Assembly: GCF_003853645.1 (NCBI RefSeq)
Contig: NZ_QTPO01000015.1
Coordinates: forward strand, 90,960-154,959
Direction of reading: 5' to 3'
DNA from: Burkholderia sp. Bp9143
GTDB taxonomy: Bacteria; Pseudomonadota; Gammaproteobacteria; Burkholderiales; Burkholderiaceae
Length of the DNA: 64,000 nucleotides
Shown: positions 46,305-54,022 of the stretch, in pieces
How positions within the stretch are numbered: position 1 is the stretch's first letter
Layout of the letters: the number at the start of each line of letters is the position of its first letter
The notes under the pieces: generated by a model
What the model saw: the letters and a program-made list of their open reading frames with translations, nothing else
Database searches by the model: none
What the model was told of the DNA's origin: nothing
Translations under genes and position numbers: made by a program

Positions 46305-47395
46305 TTCACGGCCCCCCCTAATGCCAGCGAAGGCCCACCTGAACGACCGCCAGACCACATCGCAACCCGCTGACCATCGACCCGGCCGACGGTCGCTACA
46401 CCCATCCCGTTGTAAGCAGATGGAGAATCGACCCGCATACGGCCAGACGAATCTGCGAGCACAACATATTGAACCGAGTCCCATTCGACCCTGCCCAGGA
46501 CACGCCAAGTTTCGGATATGTCAACGACCTTATTCGTCGGGCTAGCCGGGGTTGCACCGGCCGACGGTGCTGGAACATGCGTATCGTCCGCTTTAGTCTT
46601 TTCGGCAGCTCGTGCGGTTGATACCTTCGGATGAAAAAATCGCCAACCGGCCCATACGGACAACGCTACAACCATCACCAGCAGCGCGGCATACACCCAC
46701 AACGTCCGATTCGAGAAGATGTTTTGCCTCCGGTCCACAACGGCTTCGTTACCTGTCCCGCCGGCATAGCTCTTATAGAGTGGGAAGATCTCTGACTTGT
46801 AGCTCTTGATGTATGTCCCGGTCCGCGTTTTCGCGTTTTGCTTCCAACCGTCGTATTGCTCTACACGGTAGCTGTTGGGCCTCCCAACGGACTTGAGTTT
46901 GTGCATCACAAACGTCAGCTCGAAGACTGGTCGAAGCATTCTGTGCACGTCGCCAATGGACTGCACCATGACAACGACGTCACATGCAACTTTCGTTTCA
47001 AGGTGAACAAAGTGGCGGTGCATTCGAAAGAAAGCGATGTGCTCCTTGGGAATCTTCTCGCCAGCAGCCCACAACTTCCAAGCTTCGTCGATGACAACCA
47101 GATCGCCCGCTTCTACGACCCCCGGAGTAACTACAGCACCACCGGTGGATTCGACTTCTATGGGAAAGAAGCCCGGTTCTAGGACGCGGTCAGTTGTCAC
47201 ATGCACTATCTGTCCAAGCCGCGACACGTCTAGCTTCCGTCGATCGGCAAGGTACGCATGAATAGCGTCCTCGTTCACACCGTCAATGTTCGTAACTACT
47301 CGACGACCGATGGCAACCGCATCTAGCAATGGCCCCGATACGACCTCGTACGATTTTCCAGAGCCCATGATTCCGCAATACGCGTTGATTGCCAT
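46301..47395 (-). CDS. zot: Zot-family assembly ATPase (pI-like)
   Basis: A 364-residue phage morphogenesis protein. Walker A GIMGSGKS lies at 8-15 and Walker B DLVVIDEAW near 97-105. A single TM segment occurs at about 232-252 (LWVYAALLVMVVALSVWAGW), with the C-terminal part in the periplasm. It drives virion assembly and extrusion with the secretin. The zonula-occludens-toxin name is historical; there is no sign here of the toxin peptide function. Confidence 0.93.
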   Translation of the reverse strand: MAINAYCGIMGSGKSYEVVSGPLLDAVAIGRRVVTNIDGVNEDAIHAYLADRRKLDVSRLGQIVHVTTDRVLEPGFFPIEVESTGGAVVTPGVVEAGDLVVIDEAWKLWAAGEKIPKEHIAFFRMHRHFVHLETKVACDVVVMVQSIGDVHRMLRPVFELTFVMHKLKSVGRPNSYRVEQYDGWKQNAKTRTGTYIKSYKSEIFPLYKSYAGGTGNEAVVDRRQNIFSNRTLWVYAALLVMVVALSVWAGWRFFHPKVSTARAAEKTKADDTHVPAPSAGATPASPTNKVVDISETWRVLGRVEWDSVQYVVLADSSGRMRVDSPSAYNGMGVATVGRVDGQRVAMWSGGRSGGPSLALGGAVK

Positions 47396-47398
47396 GAC

Positions 47399-47692
47399 TC
47401 ACCCGATTAGCGGAATACGACGAATAACAAATCGAGCGCCGTAGGCTGCTACAACGAGCGGCGCACCATAGCTAAACGCACAAAGATCGAGGAAGTACCA
47501 AACACCAGAGCCGATACCACCAAAGGCTCCCGACAGCGTCGCCGAGTTCGGAAGGATCCCGACGTTTTGCATGTACGACACCGCTTCGGTAACGAAGAAG
47601 TACAGACCGAAATACAGCACAAACTTGACCAGGACGGACCTGACCAGCCATCCAAGAGCGGACCAAATTGCTGAAATGAATATCGCGTACAT
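47399..47692 (-). CDS. Minor coat protein, pVI-like (DUF2523)
   Basis: A 97-residue, very hydrophobic protein with three or four TM segments (VLVKFVLYFGLYFFVTEAVS, and others) and a basic end RFVIRRIPLIG. This size and position, between tspB and zot, are those of DUF2523/pVI-type inovirus proteins. It starts 8 bp after tspB and ends 3 bp before zot. Confidence 0.8.
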   Translation of the reverse strand: MYAIFISAIWSALGWLVRSVLVKFVLYFGLYFFVTEAVSYMQNVGILPNSATLSGAFGGIGSGVWYFLDLCAFSYGAPLVVAAYGARFVIRRIPLIG

Positions 47693-47700
47693 TGATCACC

Positions 47701-49227
47701 TCAAGCCATCAAAACAATGAAAACGGAAGCGAGTAGAAACATCAGTGAGAATGCGCCAGTGATCGGCGTCCGATACTGCTCGAGCAGGACGCAGTGCTCG
47801 CTAACGGTGTACGTGTTGCCGAAGACGGAGAACGACGCAGTCGGGCACGTTCCTGTATGTGCCGGAACTTGAAAGGACTTGAACCCCGGGAGCATGTTGA
47901 GAACCGGGTCGAGAATCATCTGGATCGTCGGTATGTTCTCTAGCGAGGGTTGAGGTACGTTCGGATTCGGTCCAAAGTCGACTTCACACACCGGTTCGCC
48001 CGGGGCACCGCACAATTGGCCCGTCGTGCCAGTGCCAGTGCCAGTGCCAGTGCCAGTGCCAGTGCCAGTGCCAGTGCCAGTGCCAGTGCCAGTGCCGGTG
48101 CCAGTGCCGGTGCCGGTGCCGGTGCCAGTACCCACTCCCGGCGTCGTGTCAGACGATCCCGGCCTGCCTGAAACCGGCAACGCGCCCAATGATCCGCCGC
48201 TGTTTGGCTGCCCTTGTGACCCACTGCCGACTCCGGTGCCGATAGCATCGCCAACGGTCGCAGTGAAATTAGGGTTGGCGTTCTGCCAGTCTGTCGCGTC
48301 CTGGGTCGTTATCGGATCAGTCGGGTCGAACGGGACACCCTGATAGCCAGACTGCTGCGACGCCTGCTGCCACATAGCGTTCACCGTATTCGCCATCAGT
48401 TCCGGATTGATTGGCTGAGCCTTTTCAGAGTCAGGGATATTGGACGCCGCAGTCGCATAGTTGCTCTTCACCGTCGAGGTGCTTCCTGACGACGAAGGTT
48501 GCAGATTGGGCGGCGCTCCATACGCCTGCGAAAAGACCACGGTCAGCTGTTCAGTCGTATCAGTCGCCGGCGTATAGGACGTGTAAGTGCATCGACCGCT
48601 CCCGTTACACGTCCCCGCGGTCACTTTGGAGACCTTTGACGCGTCGATCCCAAAGCACACAACTGGCGCTGTCTGAGCACGCTGGAGCTCGGCAGTCAAC
48701 GCGTCAGTATCCGTTAAGTAGTCTTTCTCGATCTGGCGTCCACAAGCCTCAGGCCAATAGCTGCTGATGTTTGAAAAGTAGTACTGCGATGCCGACGGCG
48801 GTGCGCTCGAAACGGTCGTCGCCGTAACGCTGTCATCGGAACCAAACAGCCATTTCACTAGCTGGTCCAGTCCAAGCCCAATGGCGAAGTTCACTACAGC
48901 GCCAATGACTGCGCCCGCAACAATTCCCAACCAACCGGCCCCTATTCCCGCTCGCGCGCCATTGGCAGCCCCTACACCGACTGATTCCACCGCCTCAATG
49001 GTCTTGGTGACGGTCACGTCGGTGACTGCCATGCCGCGTTGGCCGAGTTTCTTGTATAGGAGGCCAGATGTTTCGGTTTGAGTCTTGCCGTATGTGTAGG
49101 GTGTAGTCGGATCGACGTAGGAACCGGTGATATTCCCATTTGTGTCGAAGACGATCACCGTGCCGGCTTCGGCCCGAGTGACCAAACCGAGAACTACAAG
49201 AATGCACACCACATTACGCAATCGCAT
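47701..49227 (-). CDS. TspB/pIII-like attachment protein with Gly-Thr linker
   Basis: A 508-residue exported protein. Signal peptide residues 1-21 (VVCILVVLGLVTRAEA). N-terminal domain to about 350; a linker of about 17 Gly-Thr pairs; a C-terminal domain with cysteines and a membrane anchor at the end (FSLMFLLASVFIVLMA). This is the architecture of TspB/pIII, which binds the host pilus. The start ATG 49227 shares its A with the upstream stop (TGATG). The linker is encoded by a hexanucleotide repeat. Confidence 0.85.
   Translation of the reverse strand: MRLRNVVCILVVLGLVTRAEAGTVIVFDTNGNITGSYVDPTTPYTYGKTQTETSGLLYKKLGQRGMAVTDVTVTKTIEAVESVGVGAANGARAGIGAGWLGIVAGAVIGAVVNFAIGLGLDQLVKWLFGSDDSVTATTVSSAPPSASQYYFSNISSYWPEACGRQIEKDYLTDTDALTAELQRAQTAPVVCFGIDASKVSKVTAGTCNGSGRCTYTSYTPATDTTEQLTVVFSQAYGAPPNLQPSSSGSTSTVKSNYATAASNIPDSEKAQPINPELMANTVNAMWQQASQQSGYQGVPFDPTDPITTQDATDWQNANPNFTATVGDAIGTGVGSGSQGQPNSGGSLGALPVSGRPGSSDTTPGVGTGTGTGTGTGTGTGTGTGTGTGTGTGTGTGTGTGTTGQLCGAPGEPVCEVDFGPNPNVPQPSLENIPTIQMILDPVLNMLPGFKSFQVPAHTGTCPTASFSVFGNTYTVSEHCVLLEQYRTPITGAFSLMFLLASVFIVLMA
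48026..48128. repeat. Hexanucleotide tandem repeat in tspB linker
   Basis: About 17 copies of a 6-bp unit (GTGCCA on the plus strand, with GTGCCG variants near the right), encoding alternating Gly and Thr. The number of copies would change by whole codon pairs and keep the frame. This gives a flexible linker of variable length between receptor-binding and anchor domains. Confidence 0.9.
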
Positions 49228-49316
49228 CACTCACCCCGCAGACCGGTTACACAGGCCCAGCCGCATACAATTCCCCACGCGAAAACGACTACATACCAAA
49301 CGTCAGCTGCCATCAT
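49227..49316 (-). CDS. Tiny hydrophobic peptide, 29 residues (possible pVII/pIX-like)
   Basis: A 29-residue peptide, MMAADVWYVVVFAWGIVCGW followed by ACVTGLRGE. One TM segment fills almost the whole chain, with a charged C-terminus. GGGAG lies 7 bp before the ATG. Its stop shares one base with the tspB ATG. Size, topology and place just after the coat gene match small tip proteins of filamentous phages. Confidence 0.6.
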   Translation of the reverse strand: MMAADVWYVVVFAWGIVCGWACVTGLRGE

Positions 49317-49340
49317 GACCACGCTCCCGTAAACGACAGA

Positions 49341-49358
49341 GGGGAGCCTTGGCTCCCC
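49341..49358 (-). terminator. Hairpin downstream of major coat gene
   Basis: GGGGAGCC (49341-49348), TT loop, GGCTCCCC (49351-49358). It lies 25 bp after the coat gene. Filamentous phages often have a terminator at this place, which raises coat mRNA above that of downstream minor genes. No T-run follows, so the effect may be partial. Confidence 0.6.
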
Positions 49359-49383
49359 CCATACAACTTCGAATACCGCTAAA

Positions 49384-49632
49384 TCACGCGCCCTTGACCA
49401 TGCGCAGGACGATGCGCGCACCCTTGATTGCGACATACACACCGACCATCACACCCGCCACGGCAAGAACCGCCGTGACCACGGTGCTCATATCGATCGT
49501 GGACGTCAGAGTGCTGAAGTCCGGGGCAGTCGTTGCTGCCTGTGCGTTGGCGGTCGCGGCCAGAATGCCGCCGGCAATCACGAGACCAGTACGTGCGGTC
49601 ATTTTTTTCAGTGCGTGCAGTTTTGCCTTCAT
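49384..49632 (-). CDS. Major coat protein (pVIII-like)
   Basis: An 82-residue precursor. Signal peptide with basic N-terminus MKAKLHALKKMTARTG and cleavage site ANAQA, leaving a mature protein of about 50 residues: acidic N-terminus, TM helix (VVTAVLAVAGVMVGVYVAIK) and basic C-terminus (ARIVLRMVKGA) to bind DNA. This is the classical pVIII pattern. Confidence 0.92.
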   Translation of the reverse strand: MKAKLHALKKMTARTGLVIAGGILAATANAQAATTAPDFSTLTSTIDMSTVVTAVLAVAGVMVGVYVAIKGARIVLRMVKGA

Positions 49633-49684
49633 TACTCTTTACCTCGTAGCTCAATAAAACCGGGAAGCGCCCGGTGCGCATTTC

Positions 49685-49978
49685 TCATGCTCGACGAATA
49701 AAATCGAGCAAACTCCCCGCAGTTGCACTAACCATCCACACCGCGACGACCGTGGTGAATGCCAATGCGAAGAAACCTGCTGCAGCCGCGTAGTCGAAAG
49801 GCTCAGTCAACCCATCCAGATAGACTCCGCTCGCTGGACTGAGCACATACGCCGACTGCGATTGAAGATGGAAATACTGGTTGCCCGAAGGCGGACATAC
49901 TTGCTGATCGACCGCTGACGATTGATCGGACGTGACGGGCATACACAGCAAGATGTTCTGAACAGTGCCGGCCGACAC
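49685..49978 (-). CDS. Small prophage membrane protein, 97 residues
   Basis: A 97-residue protein beginning at GTG 49978 behind AAGGGG. TTG 49984 is an alternative start that overlaps the upstream stop (TTGA). It has a polar N-terminal half with two cysteines and a C-terminal TM helix (GFFALAFTTVVAVWMVSATA). Function unknown; its place before the coat gene suggests a minor virion or assembly protein. Confidence 0.6.
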   Translation of the reverse strand: MSAGTVQNILLCMPVTSDQSSAVDQQVCPPSGNQYFHLQSQSAYVLSPASGVYLDGLTEPFDYAAAAGFFALAFTTVVAVWMVSATAGSLLDFIRRA

Positions 49979-49980
49979 AA

Positions 49981-50181
49981 TCAATTCCCCTTCCAGAAGA
50001 TCACCGGCACGACGTCAAATGACCCGTCGCAATGGTCAATCCCAGCCTCATACGCCTCACCGAGATCCTCGAATCCACCCGCATCACGCAGGCGGTCAGT
50101 ACGGCCCACGTCCCCGGAATCGGGCCGCAGAAAGCCGCCGGAAACAAGGTCCTGCACCACGTACACGACCCCGCCATCCAT
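49981..50181 (-). CDS. Small prophage protein, 66 residues
   Basis: A 66-residue protein, MDGGVVYVVQDLVSGGFLRP onward, rich in Gly and Asp, with AAGGCAGG before ATG. I do not recognise it. It follows the ssDNA-binding-like gene by 2 bp and its stop overlaps the next possible start, as in tightly packed inovirus operons. Confidence 0.6.
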   Translation of the reverse strand: MDGGVVYVVQDLVSGGFLRPDSGDVGRTDRLRDAGGFEDLGEAYEAGIDHCDGSFDVVPVIFWKGN

Positions 50182-50183
50182 GA

Positions 50184-50495
50184 TCAGCCTGCCTTGGCCG
50201 GCCGGGACATTTCCAGCGGCTTCAGCGAATGCATCACGGTTTTTTGCGTCTTCCCGTTCGTCACGAGCTCCAGATCTGCAGCAGCCTCGAAGGGGAAGGG
50301 CAGATGCTTGTACTTGTCGAACTCAGCGGACGTGCCAAGCGTGAACTCCGCGACCGCGAAGCCTTTAGCCGTGCCTTTCGAATCGTCCAGTGGCGTTTCG
50401 GTGTAGACCTTCGTGCTATCGAAGGTCGTCCCGTTTTCCATTTGACCTTTGCTCGCCTTCATCCCCGTCACCTTCACGTTGCTCGTGAATCGCAT
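50184..50495 (-). CDS. ssDNA-binding-like protein (pV-like)
   Basis: A 103-residue protein, MRFTSNVKVTGMKASKGQME onward, with beta-strand-rich character and AGGAAA before ATG. Size and position directly after rep suit the pV ssDNA-binding protein that coats replicated phage ssDNA. The start overlaps the 3' end of rep by 80 bp in another frame. Identification relies on position and general look, not on a decisive motif. Confidence 0.6.
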   Translation of the reverse strand: MRFTSNVKVTGMKASKGQMENGTTFDSTKVYTETPLDDSKGTAKGFAVAEFTLGTSAEFDKYKHLPFPFEAAADLELVTNGKTQKTVMHSLKPLEMSRPAKAG

Positions 50496-51768
50496 GGCTG
50501 TTTCCTGTCGTAGCGGCTGGTGCAAAGACCGTTTCCTCTGTCCAGCCATCGCCAGAGGGGTCTAAATCGTTGAATACTTGTGCTCGTGGCAACGCATGCA
50601 GCGGCGTCGCGCAAGTCTCGAAGTCGGGCACCTTGAGCCGCTCCGGCCACTCGCCGGACTGGTTTGTGATCGCGTCGAGAAAATCGGCATCGCCCAGGAC
50701 GTTGCGAAGAACGAACGCATATTTGCCGTAGCTCGTACGGATGTTTCGCAGGCTCGCATCGACGTTGATTTCCGCCGCCTTGCGCTTAATCTCGATTTTT
50801 TCGGGCGCGCGCGAGGCGTCCAGCAGCCGAAGGCATGGATAAGCACCTACGAAGTAACTCGATGGATCGAGCAGCACATCGAACGGAATGACGCGCTTGT
50901 TGTTGCGAAACTCGACTTCGATCCGCAACCACTCCGAGTCGGCATCGCCTTGTTCACGGCCTTTCTCATATGCGCGGCACAGCTTCCCGTTCCGACGCAG
51001 GCCGATGTAAACGCTGCGACCCTTGCCGTTCGGTTTCTTCCAATCACCCTTGTACTCATGGTGCGGGGCATTCACGGAACAGGTGAACAGGCCATCGTCG
51101 TACCATCCATCGACCTGATCGACCGTGTATTCGCCCTCCATGCAGTCGTGCGCGAGGTCAACACGCGTAATCGTCGGTCGCACTGCCGTATCGACAAGGA
51201 AGTCGTGCAACCGGGATTCCCACCCAGCCTTAGCCGCGATGCAGCCTTGACCGCTCAGGTTGATGAGCATCGTTCCGCGTTGCCTGGCACCACCGAACGC
51301 GACGTGACCATAGTTGTCACCGAGTTCCCACGCATTCGTGTAGAAGTCGCGGCTCTTCTTCAAGTCGCGCGTAATGCCGAAGCCGAAGATTTCTTCGAGA
51401 TACCTGCTGGCCTCGAGCACAAAGCACTCGTCACCGATAAGTTGCTCGCGGGCGGTTCGATTCCATGTTTCTTCACCCACGGTAAAGCGCAGCGTATCGA
51501 TCATCGCGACCTGTTCATTGACCGGACGACGCACGAGTACCGTTTTCAATTCGCCCGTATCCGTCATGACCATCTGCAATTCCTGCACCGCCGCGATGGC
51601 CGGCCTTTCCGTTCCCCTCCTGTTAGTCAAGGAGGAGGCATCGACCGGAGCGCCGCCGCGCGACGCGGTCACGCGTGCCGAGTGGCCGTCCTCGCTCCCG
51701 CTGCGGGCGGCCGCTCGGCACGCGTGACCGTGCGAATCGATTACGAGTTCGTTCTTTACGCGGCTCAC
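50416..51768 (-). CDS. rep: Phage replication initiation protein (Rep/RstA-like)
   Basis: A 450-residue protein from GTG 51768, whose first bases overlap the xis-like stop (GTGA). The replication-initiation core includes GYGHVAFGG-like and TRVDLAHDCMEGEYTVDQVD stretches and KGRSVYIGLRRNGKLCRAYE. It probably nicks or melts the phage origin for rolling-circle replication. A second start, ATG 51573 with AGGA 8 bp upstream, would drop 65 residues that include a strong hairpin region. The true start is open. Confidence 0.88.
   Translation of the reverse strand: MSRVKNELVIDSHGHACRAAARSGSEDGHSARVTASRGGAPVDASSLTNRRGTERPAIAAVQELQMVMTDTGELKTVLVRRPVNEQVAMIDTLRFTVGEETWNRTAREQLIGDECFVLEASRYLEEIFGFGITRDLKKSRDFYTNAWELGDNYGHVAFGGARQRGTMLINLSGQGCIAAKAGWESRLHDFLVDTAVRPTITRVDLAHDCMEGEYTVDQVDGWYDDGLFTCSVNAPHHEYKGDWKKPNGKGRSVYIGLRRNGKLCRAYEKGREQGDADSEWLRIEVEFRNNKRVIPFDVLLDPSSYFVGAYPCLRLLDASRAPEKIEIKRKAAEINVDASLRNIRTSYGKYAFVLRNVLGDADFLDAITNQSGEWPERLKVPDFETCATPLHALPRAQVFNDLDPSGDGWTEETVFAPAATTGNSHAIHEQREGDGDEGEQRSNGKRDDLR
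51667..51729. repeat. 63-nt hairpin inside the 5' part of rep
   Basis: A perfect 16-bp inverted repeat, GGTCACGCGTGCCGAG (51667-51682) and CTCGGCACGCGTGACC (51714-51729). The stem extends inward to about 25 bp with two G-T pairs. It is a candidate for the phage origin or packaging signal, both of which are hairpins in filamentous phages. It lies within codons 13-34 of the longer rep reading frame. Confidence 0.75.
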
Positions 51769-52025
51769 AGCACGAACTCCTGCTCAAGCGCGCGCTTCCG
51801 CACCAGCTCAACATTGATGAACACCCGTTTGCCGACGCGTACCACCGGCCAATAACCTCGTTCTGCTTGAGCGACAAGGACGGTGATTGGCAGGCCGATT
51901 GCAGCGGCGAACGCCTCACGAGTCATAAGCGGGATTGCCCCAATCGGGTGTGAAATACTCGAAAACGACGACTGGTCGGCGATAACTTTGCCGGGATTCT
52001 TGGGAGTTGCCGTATTGCGTTCCAC
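51765..52025 (-). CDS. Xis/AlpA-like DNA-binding protein, 86 residues
   Basis: An 86-residue protein starting at GTG 52025 behind AGGAGAG. It has a MerR/AlpA-type winged helix (IPLMTREAFAAAIGLPITVL, VVRVGKRVFINVELVRKRAL). Its place between the repressor operators and rep suits an excisionase or early-gene regulator. Upstream in-frame starts exist but lack a good ribosome-binding site. The stop overlaps the rep GTG. Confidence 0.75.
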   Translation of the reverse strand: MERNTATPKNPGKVIADQSSFSSISHPIGAIPLMTREAFAAAIGLPITVLVAQAERGYWPVVRVGKRVFINVELVRKRALEQEFVL

Positions 52026-52078
52026 ACTTCTCTCCTGTACGGTCACCCGTCTATCCCTCATACGCTCGCTCCCCAGCA

Positions 52079-52151
52079 TCACGTATGAGATACACGTTAA
52101 TCACGTATTAGATACGCGTTTGTGGCAGTATAGCCACGTATGTTCGCGTGT
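52079..52151. promoter_or_regulatory. Operator array between the xis-like and repressor genes
   Basis: Two near-identical 20-bp sites, TCACGTATGAGATACACGTT (52079-52098) and TCACGTATTAGATACGCGTT (52101-52120), spaced 22 bp (two helical turns). A third partial site, CCACGTATGTTCGCGTGT, lies at 52134-52151. CGTAT-TAG-ATACG is a perfect palindrome. These probably bind the divergent repressor and control the lysogeny switch. Confidence 0.7.
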
Positions 52152-52164
52152 CAAGAGGTAAGCG

Positions 52165-52617
52165 ATGGCACAAGACAAGATCGGTGGTCGGACCGCGACC
52201 ACGCCGAATGCCCCGTTCGAAAGGCGAGTGATCGAGCTCAGAGACCGGCTGCTTTTTGCTGCCGATCTCGTTGCACCAGCTCGCGGCAAGTACTCATGGC
52301 TTGAAAAGCGAACGGGCGTTGCGGCCTCGAAATGGCAAAACCTGTACTTGGAAAAACAGCTGCCTACGGTTGAGATGCTGCTAGCGGTAGTGCATCTCGG
52401 GCCGTCTTACGGCAAGTGGATCCTTACCGGCCTGCCGAACTTCGAGGCAACGATCGAGAAGGTGGCCGGGACGTTGGGCGAAGACGCAACGCACAACTTG
52501 CGATTACTTGCTGATGTCTGGCGAGATGACACGCCAGATCCCGGCTCGTGGAAAGAGTGGTGTGCCGAGAGGCATGCCAAGCGACCTAAACAACGAGATG
52601 ACGATCAAGAAAACTGA
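52165..52617 (+). CDS. Prophage repressor-like protein, 150 residues
   Basis: A 150-residue protein. An XRE-like helix-turn-helix is suggested at residues 45-80 (KYSWLEKRTGVAASKWQNLY, then LPTVEMLLAVVHLG). It is divergent from the xis-like/rep operon, with the operator array between them, so it is the likely lysogeny repressor. The C-terminal part is acidic and charged, with no visible LexA-type cleavage site. Its 3' end overlaps the integrase start. Confidence 0.75.
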   Translation: MAQDKIGGRTATTPNAPFERRVIELRDRLLFAADLVAPARGKYSWLEKRTGVAASKWQNLYLEKQLPTVEMLLAVVHLGPSYGKWILTGLPNFEATIEKVAGTLGEDATHNLRLLADVWRDDTPDPGSWKEWCAERHAKRPKQRDDDQEN

Positions 52618-53617
52618 CTCAGGATGGCTGGCCGATCTTCAACCGGGCGGACGGGGAGGGAAGCGCTTTCGGAAAACGTTCAAGACGCAAGCGGAAGCAA
52701 AAGCGTGGGTGTCCTGGTTGACTGCCCAGGTGAATCAAAGAGCAGACTGGCAACCCGAACGTCGTGACACGCGCAAGCTCTCGACATTGATCGATCTCTG
52801 GTTTACGCACCACGGGACCGGCCTGCGTTCAGCTAACGATACGCTGAGACGTTTGAAGGCGATGGCGGATGCGATGGGCGATCCCGTAGCAGATCGCTTC
52901 ACGGCTGAAATGTTTGCTGCGTACCGAGCTACCCGTCTGGCCGCAGGCATCACCGCGAACAACCTCAATCGTGAGCAGGCCTATATGAGGGCGATGTTCA
53001 ACGAGCTGAATCGGATCGGGGTATGGACCCGAGACAACCCGCTGGCAAAAATACGCCAGTTCAAGATTCAGGAGACCGAATTGACCTATCTGACGACGGG
53101 TCAAATCAAAGTGTTGCTGGCTGCTCTCGACGACGCCCGAAATCCCCACGTGCGTCTAATCACCGTCGTATGCCTTGCAACGGGCGCGCGATGGAGCGAA
53201 GTCGAGGAAATGCGAATCTCGCAGCTAGGGAATGGACTCATCCAGTTCGCGAGAACAAAGTCTGGCAAGGTGCGGTCGGTGCCGATTGCCGACGATCTCG
53301 TCCAGGCAATGCAAGAGCACTACCGTGAGTACCGTAATGGCGACCGCATTTTCGGTTACGCTTGGTCGGCGTTTCGAGAAGCGGTTGAGCGAGCGGGTAT
53401 CGCGCTCCCAGATGGTCAAATGACCCACGCACTTCGGCATACGTTTGCCAGTCACTTCATGATGAACGGCGGAAACATACTAACGCTGCAACGAATCCTC
53501 GGTCACCAAAGCTTGACGATGACGATGCGCTACGCACATCTCGCCCCTGAGCATCTGCAGGAGGCTAAGATGTTAAATCCGCTGCGACAATTGGAATATC
53601 TGAGGGAGGCGTCATGA
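52598..53617 (+). CDS. int: Tyrosine integrase
   Basis: A 339-residue tyrosine recombinase. Catalytic residues are Arg198 (ATGARWSE), Lys221, His277 and Arg280 (HALRHTFASH), His303 (LGHQS) and Tyr312 (MRYAHL). The N-terminal arm-binding (residues 1-55) and SAM-like core-binding domains are present. The start MTIKK was chosen over longer in-frame starts because the family begins there; it overlaps the repressor's end. It integrates the phage at tRNA-Met; most inoviruses rely on host XerC/D instead. Confidence 0.95.
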   Translation: MTIKKTDSGWLADLQPGGRGGKRFRKTFKTQAEAKAWVSWLTAQVNQRADWQPERRDTRKLSTLIDLWFTHHGTGLRSANDTLRRLKAMADAMGDPVADRFTAEMFAAYRATRLAAGITANNLNREQAYMRAMFNELNRIGVWTRDNPLAKIRQFKIQETELTYLTTGQIKVLLAALDDARNPHVRLITVVCLATGARWSEVEEMRISQLGNGLIQFARTKSGKVRSVPIADDLVQAMQEHYREYRNGDRIFGYAWSAFREAVERAGIALPDGQMTHALRHTFASHFMMNGGNILTLQRILGHQSLTMTMRYAHLAPEHLQEAKMLNPLRQLEYLREAS

Positions 53618-53832
53618 GCAAAAAGCCGACTCGGGCTCGGTCCCCCAAGAACCGTAAAGCGATGACGGTCGACCTCGAAATGCAACGTTGGCTCGACATG
53701 AGTCCAGTCGGACGAGAGTTTGGCGCGGATCCTCTTGGCCGCCTACCAAGCTCCATTCAGCACATCGATAGTTCAGATGACACGTGCGAGTCCGATTGCG
53801 ACTCTTCTGAGAAACGGCCGCCGTCTAGATAG
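53614..53832 (+). CDS. Small prophage protein, 72 residues
   Basis: A 72-residue protein, MSKKPTRARSPKNRKAMTVD onward. The first 20 residues are very basic and the last 30 are rich in Ser and Asp. Its ATG overlaps the integrase stop by 4 bp (ATGA), so it is probably translationally coupled. Function unknown; a DNA-contacting accessory to the integrase is one possibility. Confidence 0.55.
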   Translation: MSKKPTRARSPKNRKAMTVDLEMQRWLDMSPVGREFGADPLGRLPSSIQHIDSSDDTCESDCDSSEKRPPSR

Positions 53833-53962
53833 GTGAACTGCTTGTGCCGCCTCTGCGCAAGCGGGGATGTAGGCCGTGCGACAGTCAGGTTCGACCCAAA
53901 TAACGAAAACTCAGCACCAAAAAATTGCGGTTCGCGACAGTCGTTGCTACCGGTGCGTGGGC

Positions 53963-53980
53963 GATTCTCGCATGCGAGAA
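53963..53980. repeat. 18-bp palindromic repeat, copy 2
   Basis: GATTCTCGCATGCGAGAA, then C and TCGACT. Matches 44863-44882. It lies between the convergent 72-residue and DUF4411 genes. With copy 1 it brackets the cargo segment in the circular phage. Confidence 0.7.
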
Positions 53981-54022
53981 CTCGACTGTCGTGCGAACCC
54001 AAATGCGTCGCTCGTGCGCAGA

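Noticed and set aside
46301..47395. Zonula occludens toxin as a virulence factor
   Set aside because: The protein is the phage assembly ATPase of the Zot family; nothing indicates toxin activity.
48026..48128. CRISPR-like repeat array
   Set aside because: The 6-bp units are contiguous without spacers and lie inside the tspB coding frame.
49384..49681. Other frames covering the major coat gene
   Set aside because: The 82-residue frame with signal peptide, helix and basic tail is unmistakably pVIII; the others lack features.
53963..53980. dif/XerCD site for phage integration
   Set aside because: The sequence does not resemble the chromosomal dif consensus, and the phage has its own integrase and a tRNA att site.
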